64,000 bases of DNA from Acanthosepion lycidas (GCA_963932145.1 OZ010577.1:19839227-19903226); one strand, 5' to 3'; counted from the stretch's first letter, positions 23,951-36,231 are shown. The notes: generated from the letters alone by a model not told the origin. Program-made: numbers and translations.

Positions 23951-24288
23951 ATGCTGGGAATTATTTATTTATTTATTTTTTTTTTTTTTTTAAATCTAGC
24001 CGATTTCATTTAGATTCTTTTTCTTTCCATCATTTTTGTTAGTAGATAACCCACACTGTAAGAATAAAAGTTCTTCCAGAAATGGCGAAATGTTGTAAGA
24101 GATTGGACACAAATTTACTGTAGATGGCCTTGCAATCAAGGCACTCTGTAGATATTTTTGCTGTAGTGAATTGTTTTCTCCTTTGATCAGAATAGAACAT
24201 TTTATGTCAAAATTGTGGTCAGTCTCATCATACTTTTTTTCTCCCCAATTTTACTCCCTATATATATATATATATAGAGATATAGATA

Positions 24289-24322
<34 letters not shown>

Positions 24323-26399
24323 CATACATAGACAATTTTTTTTTTTTTTTCTTATTACCTTAGTTATATTACATATGGAAATGCTTCCTCAATAAATCTA
24401 AAAAGTGTAAATAGCCTGAAGAGTCAAACCTTTCTCAATTCAAATGAGAAGATTTAAATATGAAACTTAAGTGTCATATAATAAAAAAAAAAGAATTTGA
24501 TTGACATTTGATTAGCTAAAGTAGTAATGTTGGTCATGTAGTTTTAATATTGATGATTATTATAATGGTAATATTAGTAATGCTAATAACTAGTAAAGAA
24601 ATGATATCAAGTATCTATCAGATAGATTTTTAACAGCTTGCATGTAGTAATAGTCACAGGAGGCTGCAGCTGTTCAAATGAAGCCTGGACAAATGTCAGA
24701 CAGTAATTGGATCTTAACTGAAGATAAGAATTTACTGAGAAGCTGTAATAAGCTGAAAATACAGAAAGAAAATATACTGAGATCAGTATCAGTTATATAC
24801 ACGTGTATGCACATGCATATACCAATTTAAAGATCTTATTCAAAAATCTTATTTAAAAAAAATAAAAAAATACATTAAGTTCAAAGTTTCTCTTCTATTC
24901 AAAAGTAAGGCTAAGATAATAGTAGAAATTCTTAAGGATTTCTTTCATGTATTAAGCCAAAGACTTTTTAAAAAATATTTTCTGAAACAAAGAAGCAGAA
25001 GAGAAACGAATAAAGGTTTGGCTTGAAATTCATTGATTTTTTTTTTTCTTTCAATCTGAAGCCAAATAGCCAGAAGGATTTTGAAGCTGACTGCATAGAG
25101 AGATTAAGTTGGTATAGAAATGATCATTACACAACTCTTTGCAATGTACTTTACACCTAAAATATCAATAAACAAATTAATCATTGCTTATGCAAACATT
25201 TCAAGCCATTTTAGAATAATTGTATTTATATATTCATATGCATTCATCTTTATCAGAATAATGTAATTTGTTCACATATTTTCAAGTGAACAGCTTTTAA
25301 GTATGAAATAAATAACAGGTGATAAAATGTGTATATTTTAAAAATCTTAATATACAACAAAATGCTTTAATTTAATTGTCCTGGTTGTCGAAGCCTGGGA
25401 ACACGATTCTAAGAATGTCATTCCAAAAATAAATGTACAAAATGAAATTTTTGCTTAAAATATTTGTCTGGATCATCTCAGCATTACTGTGGGATATGAG
25501 ATTTTATCACAGATGTAATTTCATATAGAATTTTTTTTTTTTTTTCTAATATTGGATGGAACAATCCATTTCAAAAATTAATTCTAGTCAAGAAGCAGCC
25601 AGAGTTGTTGAGGTGGTAATCTCAAACAAGAGAGAGAGAGAGAAAAGAATCAGTTAAAAGGAAAGAATTTAATTATTTTCTGTCTTTGGTAAAAAGCTGG
25701 ACGGTTATGAAGGATGGGAGAGAAGTATTTTTAAAAAAATATTAATGATGTAATTGCAAAGATAAAAACTAGGGAAAAATTATTTTAAAATATAAATAAT
25801 GACCAAAAATCCTAAAATAAATAATGATGAATATTTTAAAAATACAAAAACTCATAAAATCCACACCCACACACACAAAAAAGGGGGGGGGAATAAATAA
25901 ATAAAAATCATGTCTAGTCATAAGACATTGGAAAAATTACTGAGAACAAAAAAATTTGGTAATTGTGGAAAAAGGCTTGGTCATCTACAAGGAATTGGCT
26001 TTTTAAACAATCCTAAATTATAAAAATTAACTATCTCAAATATACATCTCAACCATATTCTATAGGTCAAAGGTTAATTCCCCACCCCCGGCCTCCAATT
26101 GACCTACCCCAATTAATTATGATTTTTTTTTTCTCTAAAGATTCTGCAAGTCAAAACTGGGACATAACCTCAAGGAAACCAAAAACATTTGAAAAGATTC
26201 CAAAGACACATTTAAACAGTAAACCACTCTAAGAATTTTAAGTATAAAAGTCTTAATGTAAATGAAAAATTATAAAAAATGTATTTCAAATATAGAAACC
26301 CTATCAAAGTTTTCATTCAGACAGTTATGTGCCATGCATGATACACACTTAGGCAATCATGTATCTTTCAATACATGACTGATGAGGCAGATTTTTTTT

Positions 26400-26600
26400 C
26401 TGCAGTAGGCCAGTTGCTATCAAAGACTATAGAACCTGATCTGTCCTACTATTTACCCATAGCTGGGGGGTGAAAAAGAGGATTCATACCTTTCCCAAGG
26501 GTATTAGCACATAAGTGAATGTAAGGGATTCGAGTGGAATTCAAACTTGGCTCTGATTTCTCAATCAGAGCTGCTATCCGTTACTCCACCACTGAAAAGC
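26400..26600 (-). mobile_element. Related SINE copy without the 5S head (copy 3)
   Basis: The minus strand reads GGTGGAGTAACGGATAGCAG (A-box-like), a perfect 8-bp hairpin (26551-26558 with 26563-26570), then AAGTTTGAATTCCACT (B-box-like). The body that follows (CCCTTGGGAAAGGTATGAAT, CCAGCTATGGGTAAATAG) matches copy 2 at 29010-29370. The 5S-like part is absent, so it is either truncated or a tRNA-only form. Confidence 0.6.
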
Positions 26601-27415
26601 TATACATATTAGAAAAATTAAAAGAAAGGAAAAATATATACATATGTAAACACATACTAAAATCATCATTAGAAATTATAAAAATAAAACAAAGATTAAT
26701 TTTTATATGTTTATTCATGAAAAATTAGTATTAGTTCAGCAAAATCAGAAAATGCTGGATGTAATTAAAAGTCAAGGAGTAGATTTTTTAAACCTCACTT
26801 TAATATTTATATTATTAGTATTATTATTATTAAAGCACCAATTAAGACTACTTAGTTTACAGTTTAAAAACATAATTGACAATTCAAGTATCTGTACTTA
26901 TCTCTCAACAAAAAGGGAAATTTAAAATAGCTTAGAAACCTTCAAGTAGAGTCCATCTAGAAATAGTTTGAAACAATGCACTACTGTTAAGTAATGTGTT
27001 TGGATAATGCAGAAGCAGTCAGCAGTTTTTATGAAAAAAAAAAAAAAAAAAAAATTAAATTAAATGAAGCAACTATGCAAAAGAGTAATCCACCTACTTG
27101 TAAAAAAAAAAAATAAAAATAAAAAAAAAAGTTCTCCCCTACACCACTTCCTTTTTCTAATCTTTTCCCATATCACTGGCTTGCCAGGCAAACCAACAAG
27201 CAATTTAGTTTTATTTGTTTTATGTACAGAATTTATTTTTTATTTTTTTTTTAATTTCTTTAATATTGCACACAAACCATAATGAAAATTTTGCAATTAA
27301 CTGAGCAGACATTACAAATATTGAGGAGTCAGAAGAGGGACAAAATTAATTTTTTTTTAAATTTATTTTTCCATGTAAAATTCACAAGAGAATACTATTA
27401 ATTTAGAAAAGTGTG

Positions 27416-27422
<7 letters not shown>

Positions 27423-27457
<35 letters not shown>
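27423..27457. repeat. (TA)n microsatellite
   Basis: About 35 bp of TA dinucleotide following a short GTGTGT run. Confidence 0.95.
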
Positions 27458-27458
<1 letters not shown>

Positions 27459-27861
27459 CCATTACTTGATATTTTATCTGGTGCCTATAAGTCTACAAAG
27501 AAATGCTCAGATAAAATAAATAAATTTATTTAGATTGCAAAATTTGTCTTAATACAAAGAGTACTCATTAGTGCATTTTTCTGAACTTTTGCCAAAAATT
27601 CTTTTCAAATTTTTATTACAAATATCAAGTCAACAAACAGAATAGTGGTTTCCGGTCATTTTAATATAGTATCAGTCATAACTAATATTGTTGTAAATTA
27701 GTCAACAACTATCATGACCACAAAAACTATAAAATAAAACTAAAAATAGGCTAAACAGATACAAAAAAAAATTTATTAAAATTTCAACAGCTTTAGATAT
27801 TTTTTTTTTTTATTTAAAACTGCTGAAAATCTAGAGCCTATGAATTTAAAAAATAAAAATT

Positions 27862-28216
27862 AAGTTACAAAATAGTTATGCATAAAACTGATAATTGCTG
27901 TTTGGCAGCTTATAAGATAAAAATTTAAAGCAGACTATTAAATGTACTGGTATTACAAATTGGTGGTTGATCACAAAAAGTATTTAAATGTTTTAAGTGA
28001 GCAGTCATATATATTGGCAAGAGTGAAGTAGATTTGTAAAACACATTTTATAGACAAGCAAATAGTATACATTTTCTGAATCTTTAGAAGTTAAAGTATT
28101 TTTTTTTTAAATTTTAAATCTGTTATGCCATCACATGTTATGCAATATCATTTTCATCTTAAAGACTGCCAAACATAGCAATTATCAATTTCATGCATAA
28201 CTCTTTTGTAATTATG
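27862..28216. mobile_element. MITE-like element with ~62-bp inverted ends
   Basis: The left end (27865-27925: ACAAAATAGTTATGCATAAA, GATAATTGCTGTTTGGCAG) is inverted at 28155-28215 (CTGCCAAACATAGCAATTATC, TTTCATGCATAACTCTTTTG) with few differences. The centre is AT-rich and non-coding. Family not recognised. Confidence 0.6.
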
Positions 28217-28881
28217 AAGATTTGGTAAAGTAAATGGTGAAAAAAAGTCAAGGAAGCACAGAATGAGAAAGCATTTAAAGATCATTAATAAAAGAAAAAA
28301 AAACTGTTTTATATGTGAAAACAAAAATAAGTGTTCTTAAAATGATATGCAAGACACAGATAAGAAATAGAAATGGGTACAAGTATTAATATCTTTCAAA
28401 TGGTTCAAATATTTTGATCAGTAGTTTCAAAGTTCTGGAATTGATCACCACAGTCCTGTGGAGGACACACCATAGGATGCACATCTTAACCCACTTGAAT
28501 TTTACCTGTGTCGACATGAGGGTTTCACCATAGTAGGAAAAGATAGGAATTACTTAAAGGAATTTGTATAACTCGAAATGCATTAAGAGTAGGTCACCAG
28601 GGGTAGAAGAAATATCTCTGAATATTCTTTCAAAGTAATGACAACTATATATTGTGAATAATAAAAATTAGATATTGATTAGCATTCACTGTGTATACAG
28701 ACTACTCTGTAAAATTGATAAGTGGAATTAAAATATAGAAATAGATAGATTAAAAACACAGGCACACAAGTCAACAATGAAAAATACAAATATGTCATTA
28801 TTTTAATGAAAACAACCTTGATAGATATATATAGTTTGGGAAATGAAAACTTGACAGTTATAGTGTATCAGAAAGGTGTTA

Positions 28882-28972
28882 TTAGGTTGGTGCAAAAATA
28901 ATGACATAATAATGTCGTTTTTTGACGTTAAAAAATACGTCAAAAAACGACATTATTTTTACACCAACCTAA
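28882..28972. mobile_element. MADE1-like mariner MITE, copy 1 (91 bp)
   Basis: A near-perfect palindrome beginning TTAGGTTGGTGCAAAA and ending TTTTTACACCAACCTAA, flanked by TA on both sides (28880-28881 and 28973-28974) as expected for mariner insertion. The end sequence matches the terminal repeat of Hsmar1/MADE1-type mariner elements. It is about 11 bp longer than the 80-bp copy at 30693 because of an extra segment near 28904-28914. No transposase is present. Confidence 0.85.
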
Positions 28973-29009
28973 TAATTTTACCCATATACCAGACTTCGGG
29001 ATTTATATT

Positions 29010-29370
29010 TGTTTTTTTATGGTTTATCAACTACTTGCAGGTTATTTAAAGTCAGAAATTATTTTTTAGATTGTAAGAATTTGTTTGGAGGTGATTTACT
29101 GATACAAGTTCTACTAATTAACCTATAGCTGGTGGAGAAGAGATGGATTCATACCTTTCCCAAGGCATTTACACGCAAGAGAATATGATGAACCCAAATA
29201 GATTTGGAACTCGGCACTCCTATTTCCAATTCTGAGCAGTCATCCATTACACCACCCACACATCCACACTATCAACCATCTAGGTACTGACAAGATTTTA
29301 TGTTGCTTAACTTCATTGTTCATACAAGAATCTGTGTTTCAACGTGATCATGCCAACAAACTTTAGCACC
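29010..29370 (-). mobile_element. Composite SINE: 5S-derived head plus tRNA-like segment (copy 2)
   Basis: Same arrangement as 20458-20825. On the minus strand from about 29365 a diverged 5S-like head (TTGTCAGTACCTAGATGGTT for the GGTTAGTACTTGGATGG region) leads into TGGTGTAATGGATGACTGC (A-box-like) and GAGTTCCAAATCTATTTGGG (B-box-like). The body follows (CCTTGGGAAAGGTATGAATC), ending with the tail shared with copy 1 (GATTGTAAGAATTTGTTTGG inverted). Confidence 0.7.
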
Positions 29371-30692
29371 CCCTCCCCACCATCTATATACAGACAAGCA
29401 AAGAGTAAGAAATTACAGAACCAATCAAAAAAAAGATTGTTATACTGAATGAAAGATTAAGACTCCAAAGAAAGCTTCAAGTCAAATTTTATACGAGCTT
29501 AACACAGCACTTGAATGAGGAGCTGGATGAATTATTAATACAAATTTACAATATTTTCTGAAAGTAAATGAATCAATTTATTCACTCCACAAATTTAGAA
29601 AAATTGAATTCAGAAAATATTTTGTTATAAACAATTATCTAAAAGCAATAATTTTTTCTTGTTTATTTCAATCTGATGGAAAACAAGCAAAAAATTTATC
29701 TAAGTCATAGGCAAATAAAAAGCACATTAATCAAAAACACTATTCTTTACAGCAATGTCATCGTACTAATTCCATTTGTAGGTTATCTAATATTTTTGTA
29801 AGACATTACTCTTTCAATCTTGAAAAGAGTAAAAGTACTTAAGACTGTAAGAATGAAAAACAAACAAATATTGGAATAAACAGAAATACTTTTAGTAGAG
29901 TGAGATTAAGAAAAAGAGCCACCAAAGAATTTTAGTTTTTATTTATATTTGAACCAGTCTTGCAGTGAGCTATACAAATAAATGATGGTTTTGTTCTAAT
30001 GTTACAAACATGGTGGATACAGAGTTTTAGAAATTGTTACAAAAAGAAAGGTTATATAGAAGACAGAGTTTATTTATGGCCTTAAATATCAGTCCACAGA
30101 AAAAAATAGGTCAATTTTTTAAAGTTTTGACTTTTATGAAAATGACAATAGTAAAATAATAAAAAAAAAAATCTCTCCAAATGTTCACTAAACATGTTCA
30201 AATTTTGACAAACTGTCATATCATTACCAAAAATAAAGAGTACTGTTTAATGTTAAAAAGAAAAGTTTCCAGCATTATAACAAGCCTAAAAAACCCAACC
30301 CAGATAACCAGTTAGAAACAAAACCTGTTTAAGCTCAAATAAAGCACTTATAGAATGATAATAATCTGAGAGGTTTGATAAATAAAAATAAAAAAATTAA
30401 AGACATAATATTGAAAAGCCAGTAAGAACATGTGTGACAAAGAAAGATACAAGTAATGTACCACAAAAAAAAATGTGTAAAGCCACTTCAGACTTATATT
30501 CCATCTCTTAACTGACTTCATAGCAAATTTTTTTATCAACATATATAAATCCAGTTTCAGTTATAACCATATCAACAGTAAAGAAAAATATATTACCAGA
30601 TTCTATAAATTTGTTTTTTTTTTTTTTTTTTCAGTGGGGGGGTGGGGGGAATAATCACTTAAAGTAAACTTTACAAAATTTAGAAAGTGTTA

Positions 30693-30772
30693 TTAGGTTG
30701 GTGCAAAAATAATATCGTTTTTTGACATTAAAAAATACTTCAAAAAACGATAGTATTTTTGCACCAAACTAA
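30693..30772. mobile_element. MADE1-like mariner MITE, copy 2 (80 bp)
   Basis: An 80-bp palindrome, TTAGGTTGGTGCAAAA to TTTTTGCACCAAACTAA, flanked by TA at 30691-30692 and 30773-30774. The human MADE1 consensus is also 80 bp with closely similar ends (from memory; needs alignment). It lies 1.7 kb from copy 1 in the same intron; both are preceded by GTGT before the TA. Confidence 0.85.
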
Positions 30773-31878
30773 TATTAACATAAGTTTCAGACATTTCATT
30801 TATTTACCAAAGATGAACAGCAAAGTATAAAAAGAGTTTATTTTATATTATTTTCAGACATTATCAAAGCAAGAAGAAAGTAGAAATTAAAAAAAAAAAA
30901 AAAAAAAAAGTTCCCCTAACAAAAAAAATTTTGTGAAAATAAATTTGAATATGTATTTGGGACAATTTTTCCAAATTACTTTTTATTTATTTATTGATCT
31001 GCCATAAAGAACCACAGTGTGGGTAAATTATACATATACAGAAACACATACATACATACATAAAAGCCTGAGAAACACCAGGCTGTAGAATGAGAGTCAG
31101 AATGCTAGTCAAAGAGGTGATTGCCTATAAACCAGTTCTTTATTAATCTGTCTTTACATCTTAGTTGGTTTTGTTCAATATAACTAAAGCCTTGAACCTC
31201 ATTTTTAAATGAAAATATCACTAAAAACAAAAAAAAAAAAAACAAAAAACAAAAAAACAAACAAACAAAAAAAAAATTCAAATTGTTATATAGATAGTTA
31301 ACACCTTTATAAATCTTATTTAAGTATGGAAAATTTAAAGAGTGAAGATTTCTATAAATTTTATACTCTTCCTGTAAAATCACAAATAGAAATAATAAAA
31401 ATTTAAAAGTGTTTCTTTTGTGAAGTCCATCAAATGTTTGTAGCTTTACTACTTAAAGAACAGGAATAAAGTAAATATCTTAGTAAAAAGAACTAAATAT
31501 TTTATTATTAATTTAACTCCTATCCTTCTGGTTCTAGTTTAAACTAATGCCTTTTTTTCCAATTGTGAGCATTTTGCTTGAAGTTTATATTATCTATATT
31601 TCAGATGAAAACTTAAAAATTTTCAAATATATTTCAGTGATATTTTCACTTTTCAAAACTATAATTTATTATTATAGTTTAGATATATGGAATCAAAAAG
31701 TGTCAGTTTAAACCGACAGCAAGAGGATATTGTTTAAGTAAACCCTCAATTTAATTGACTGAGTATATGTCATTTTAATAACTAATGGTCATTATCTCAC
31801 ATAATGGTCGTTAATAAAATAAGTATAACTTTCATTAATAGAATAATTATAAAATAGCTTTCATCTTTATTTTACAAT

Positions 31879-31964
31879 ACCTGAGTGATCAAAGTTAAGC
31901 AGTGTCAATCCCAGTTAGTACTTAGATGGGTTCTATTTTGGAACACCATGTACTGTATGAGACC
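31879..31964 (+). pseudogene. 5S rRNA-like fragment
   Basis: The plus strand reads ACCTGAGTGATCAAAGTTAA, GCAGTGTCAATCCCAGTTAG, TACTTAGATGGG, then GGAACACCATGTACTGTATG. This follows the internal-promoter half and 3' part of 5S rRNA (GATCTCGGAAGCTAAGCAG, GTTAGTACTTGGATGGG, GGTGCTGTAGGC) with many substitutions. The 5' third is missing and no tRNA-like part follows. It is either a 5S pseudogene or a truncated SINE head. Confidence 0.7.
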
Positions 31965-32362
31965 TACAATCCAAAATAGCTTTTGATTTTAAATAAGACC
32001 CCCTCAGCCCCCAATCAATCAATAACAAATTGTTTTTAATAGAACCTAAAATAAATCTTAGAACATGGTTTGGTATAGATTTTTAAGAATTTGGATCACT
32101 ACCCAAAAGGTTATGAATCACTGATTGAACTATAGTCATAAAAGTTAGTAAATATGTAATATTTGCTAATTTTATATTCTAAGTTCTTGTATAATGTACT
32201 AAAGCCTTTTTTTATTCCTCCCACCACAAAAAAAATAAAATAAAATAAAAAAAATTAAAATCCTGGGTTACAAGCAAGACCCTACAAATTTGTTAAATCA
32301 AGAGTTTAATACAAATGAATTATCATGACTGAGATCTAACACCAAATGACAATTTAATCTAT

Positions 32363-32394
<32 letters not shown>

Positions 32395-32434
32395 TGAATG
32401 TGAAAGAAAGATAAGAAAAAAATTTAATGCTTAC

Positions 32435-32487
32435 CCGTTCATATCCACCAAGCTTATTTGCATTTTTATAAAATGAAAACAGGTCAA
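32435..32487 (-). CDS. ARID5B: ARID5B-like, 53-bp ARID exon
   Basis: Completes residue 243 (A|TT, Ile) and codes 244-260: DLFSFYKNANKLGGYER. This is the ARID segment with the conserved KLGGYE turn. Acceptor TTTTCTAG at 32488-32489, donor CGG|GTAAGC. It is too short to stand out as an open frame, but the phase fits exactly with both neighbours, and the domain cannot be completed without it. Confidence 0.95.
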
Positions 32488-33706
32488 CTAGAAAAGAAAA
32501 AAAAAAGATTATACAAAAATTAAGTGCATATCAAATTGATAAAGAAAAAAAATTTAATCTTCATAAAGAAATTTTAAGAAAGTATATAAGTACTACTGAT
32601 TATATTTGAGTAGTTTTAAGTGTGTACAAAAGTTTCCATTGAAAAACTTTCTAGTTAGGTATTCAACCTAGTTAAAAAAAAAAAAAGCAACCTCTGAACT
32701 TTTAATTTATAATGTCATGACTACAACCAAAAATCAAAAGAAAGAGGAAATTGTGAGTAAGCAAGTATTATTTTAAAATATTTCTGAAAAGATAAAATGT
32801 TCCACTCCTTGTTTTCTGTTGATAATTCTTTTTCAAACTTAACATGGACTAAAATTAAAGCAAATATTCACCGATCAAAATGTTAATTCAGAAGACAGCA
32901 TTTATCAGCCTCCCACAAAGGTAAATATAACAAGGTTGGATTAATGTACACCCACCCTGCACACGGACATACATATGGGTAGAAGCAGAAATTGCCTAGT
33001 CCATGTAGTCTATACCAACCGTAAACCATGACTCCCTCTTCTTTAGTGTAATGAGCAAGTTCTAATGAGGAATTGTAGTTTCCAGAGACATGCTTCAGTG
33101 TTGTAATTCAGACAATAATTAACTTGCTACAATTTTTGAAAAATCATTCTCGTCACCAACAAAATGGTGGTGTTGAAAAGGAAAATAAATCATTTTTTTA
33201 AAATTTACGGTTGAGACGATGAATTATTTAGGTGGGAAAAAAAAAAAATTCCACTTTTGCTAATCAGTTAACATTAAATTAGTAAAAAGTTATAACAAGA
33301 GAAAGAGACAAGAAAAGAAAATATACATATGTAAAACTAATTCAACAGAAGTATGCAATTTAAATCTACTCCTAAAGAATTAATGGATTTTAATTTTTAA
33401 TCTGTTATATTTATAATACTGCACACTTGAAAAAATTCATTAAAGAAAAAAAAAGGTGTGCACATTTTCTCAAATGTGCAAGCCAGTAGACAAAATAAAT
33501 ATTGTTTAAAATAAAACGGAGGGTCTACTCAAATATGGGTATCCACTAAAAATAACGTTTAAAGCAATAAAAATTAAATCAATAAAATTTTGAACACAAA
33601 ATAATTATAGTCGTTAACTTGGTACGATACAGATAAAAAAATTATATCAAAAGTTATACTGATCAACCACAATGGTTGACTGAATAACATTTGCAAATCA
33701 ACTCAC
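32488..33706 (-). other. ARID5B: Intron (1.2 kb)
   Basis: Donor A|GTGAGT at 33706, acceptor at 32488. It contains a copy of the dispersed repeat with ACTCAAATATGGGTATCCAC (about 33440-33570) and is otherwise AT-rich. Confidence 0.85.
33440..33570 (+). repeat. Dispersed repeat R (ACTCAAATATGGGTATCCAC family), copy 1
   Basis: Shares TTTTCTCAAAT, a GTAGACAAAATAAATA-type segment, GTTTAAAATAAA and ACTCAAATATGGGTATCCAC with copies at 42030-42100, 58353-58460 and, inverted, 58165-58290. Non-coding; class unknown. Confidence 0.65.
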
Positions 33707-33848
33707 TTGTTTTAAATCCAAGAGAAGGAATTCGTTCTATTGGTGTATTTTGTTTCTTCATGAAATTATAGAGTGTAGAAAGAAATTCCTGCTCATCACG
33801 AAGAAGGGAATCATTGTTGTATCCATTAACTGTGTCCTCTGTATAATC
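33707..33848 (-). CDS. ARID5B: ARID5B-like, N-terminal half of the ARID domain
   Basis: Residues 196-242 plus one base. DEQEFLSTLYNFMKKQNTPI, then ERIPSLGFKT, is the first ARID helix and the diagnostic TPIERIP-x-LGFK motif of ARID5 proteins. It is preceded by a short acidic linker (DYTEDTVNGYNNDS). Acceptor TTTGTACAG at 33849-33850, donor ACAA|GTGAGT. The overlapping minus-strand frame at 33758-33976 is a shadow. Confidence 0.96.
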
Positions 33849-34859
33849 CTGTACAAAGACACAATGAAAGAAAGAATACAAAAATTGTTAATACCTTTAT
33901 AACTAAATATTTCATATGATCTTTCATGACTTTCTTCAAAGTGTAACCTTGAACTAGTCTCATTGTTAAAAATCAATAAACAAATAGAAAAGTTAATTTT
34001 ACTATTTTTTTTTTATTATCTATTTTATGCCAGATGTTATTCTTTTTGTGTGGTGTCCATATTTACCTTGCTAATTACTGACTGGAGAAATGAAAACACT
34101 AGAAAATATAATGTTCTATACAAAAAATACTTATAAAATCTAACAAAAGGCTTTTTTTTTTTCTTCTTTTTAACATCACACACAATGATTGGGGAATCAA
34201 TTGAATAGAATTATTTTCATGAATAAATATCTGCTGGATAGTATTGGGAGAGTAAAAACTTGAAAATTCTAGGTAGTGTTAGTGAGAATCAATCTCTTAC
34301 CTAACAAGACAATAGGTTGTAATCATAAGATTACAAATTAACTGTGGTAAGAGAGGAAATGTTTTAGTTAAAACAGACATGACAAGAGAATATTAGTTAA
34401 ACCATTCTCAATGTTCTGGTAGGGGTTACTTGGCAACAATCAAGATTTAATACTATTTAATAATAGATGCATCCTCAAACTTTGGATAGCAAATAACTTA
34501 AATTTGGTAAAGTGCCATAAAGACTTATTTAAGATAAAATAAGACTCATATTGGCTTGAACTATATACAAAGTTTCCATTTTAAATGCAGAAAATTATAT
34601 GCATTTACTTTGAATTTTCAGTCATTCAAATAATTTTTTTTCTGAATATATTGAAACGTTTTTCTTTAAAAATGCTTTAAAATCTTTTGTTAATAACAGA
34701 TAACAAATTTGTGCTTATTTATACCATTTAAATATTTTCTAAAAATATTTAAAAGTTAATTGGAAAAAGTAGGAAGGAAAAAGGATTTTGGCCTAATAAC
34801 TCACAGGATTTACTTAGTGAGATTTTTTTTTTTTTAATATAGCTATAACTTAAAAAAAG

Positions 34860-34898
<39 letters not shown>

Positions 34899-35024
34899 TT
34901 AAAATCCAAAACATTACAGGTATTTATCTCTTATCCAAAATAGGTTTTGAATTTTATAAATGGTAAAATAGATATAAAAGATAAATATTAAATATAAAGC
35001 AGACAATTAAGTAAATTGTTAGAA

Positions 35025-35468
35025 TAGTAGTTCCGAACCTTTTTTCCCTCCGGACCACATTTTCATTCAGAAAATTTGCTCATGCCTCACCAAATTTTAT
35101 GTGATAAAAATGTACATTTAAGAATAAAAAACAGAAGATAAATGTGGATTCAAAGTCAGAACATTATCATTGTTAACTCTCTCCTCCAATTTACAGACCG
35201 TAGTTACTATATTCTTTATAAATGACATAATGCAAAATATCACAATGATAAAATCAGTCAATAATTATTTATAACTATTTAAAATGGGACTCATGCATGC
35301 AATTACAAGTAATCCATAATAATATTTTAAATTTTGAAATCATTTATTTTTGGCATATGAATTTTTTGAAACTGTTTCTAAATCTTTGTCTTTCAATCAT
35401 TCCACCTAACCTGCTATCCTCTTCCACCACACCTATCAGATGTCCACGTCACCATTTGGGAACCACTA
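35025..35468. mobile_element. hAT-like non-autonomous element (444 bp)
   Basis: The left end TAGTAGTTCCGAACCTTTTT and the right end CACCATTTGGGAACCACTA are inverted versions of the CAGTGGTTCCCAAACTTTTT-type ends common in hAT MITEs. The 8-bp flanks TGTTAGAA (35017-35024) and TGTTTGAG (35469-35476) agree at 6 of 8 positions, consistent with an aged 8-bp target duplication. The interior has no transposase frame. Confidence 0.65.
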
Positions 35469-36231
35469 TGTTTGAGAATCGTATGGTCTATAGTGAACCA
35501 TGCAAATATTTAGATTAAAACTAAATAATATTACAAATTATTTGGACAATTTTAAATTAAATGAGATAGTAGACTATCAAATTACTAGCAGATATTTTGC
35601 TATTTTTTTTAAAATAAACTTTAGAAATTGAACAAAACTGGTTTTTATAATTTCAGATAAGAAATTGTTGACCCATATTAAATTTAATTTTCTAACTAAA
35701 GAAATTGAGAAAAAAAAAAAAGTCTGAAATAATAATTAAGCATATTTAAAATCCAGCACTGGGACGAATTCAGAAATTCTTTAAGAAGTTTAATGCAAAA
35801 GTTAAATATATGGATTTGTAATAGGTACAAGTGTAATTCTACCAATAAATCTCATTGTTACTTATTAGTATCAGCTGCTTCATTTTCTCATCTTACCTGC
35901 TAATGATTGTGGTTGTGAATGTTAGTGAAATGAAAATGAATTCCAGGTGGTAATTATTGATTTATAGTAACAACATTCACAGTATAACATACCATAGGAA
36001 TTTGACATGAGAGAGAGAGAGAGAAAAAAAAAAAAAAAATTTCAATAATTCTCTATTAATTCTTAATTTTTACCATTGGAGTATTTTTGTATGATGTCAT
36101 ACTAACAAAATATCTCATCAGCCACTACAGAACAATATTTGCTTTTATTACCTTTTTACTATCAATGAACTATTTGGAATCACTGATTCACTGCCAGTAT
36201 AAGAAGACCACAGACAAAAGTTTCTTTTGAT

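Larger units (their letters stand above)
15489..32434 (-). other. ARID5B: Large intron (16.9 kb) inside the ARID domain
   Basis: It interrupts the ARID domain between KLGGYER and ITNNRMWK. No exon is found within. It contains the homopurine tract (16019-17348), inverted repeat elements (17890-18385, 27862-28216), 5S/tRNA composite SINE copies (20458-20825, 26400-26600, 29010-29370), other SINE-like repeats (21745-22190, 23411-23825), two mariner MITEs (28882-28972, 30693-30772), a 5S-like fragment (31879-31964), (GT)n, (TA)n and many poly-A runs (for example 18264-18300, 21169-21205, 19480-19503). The remaining sequence is unremarkable AT-rich DNA. Confidence 0.85.
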
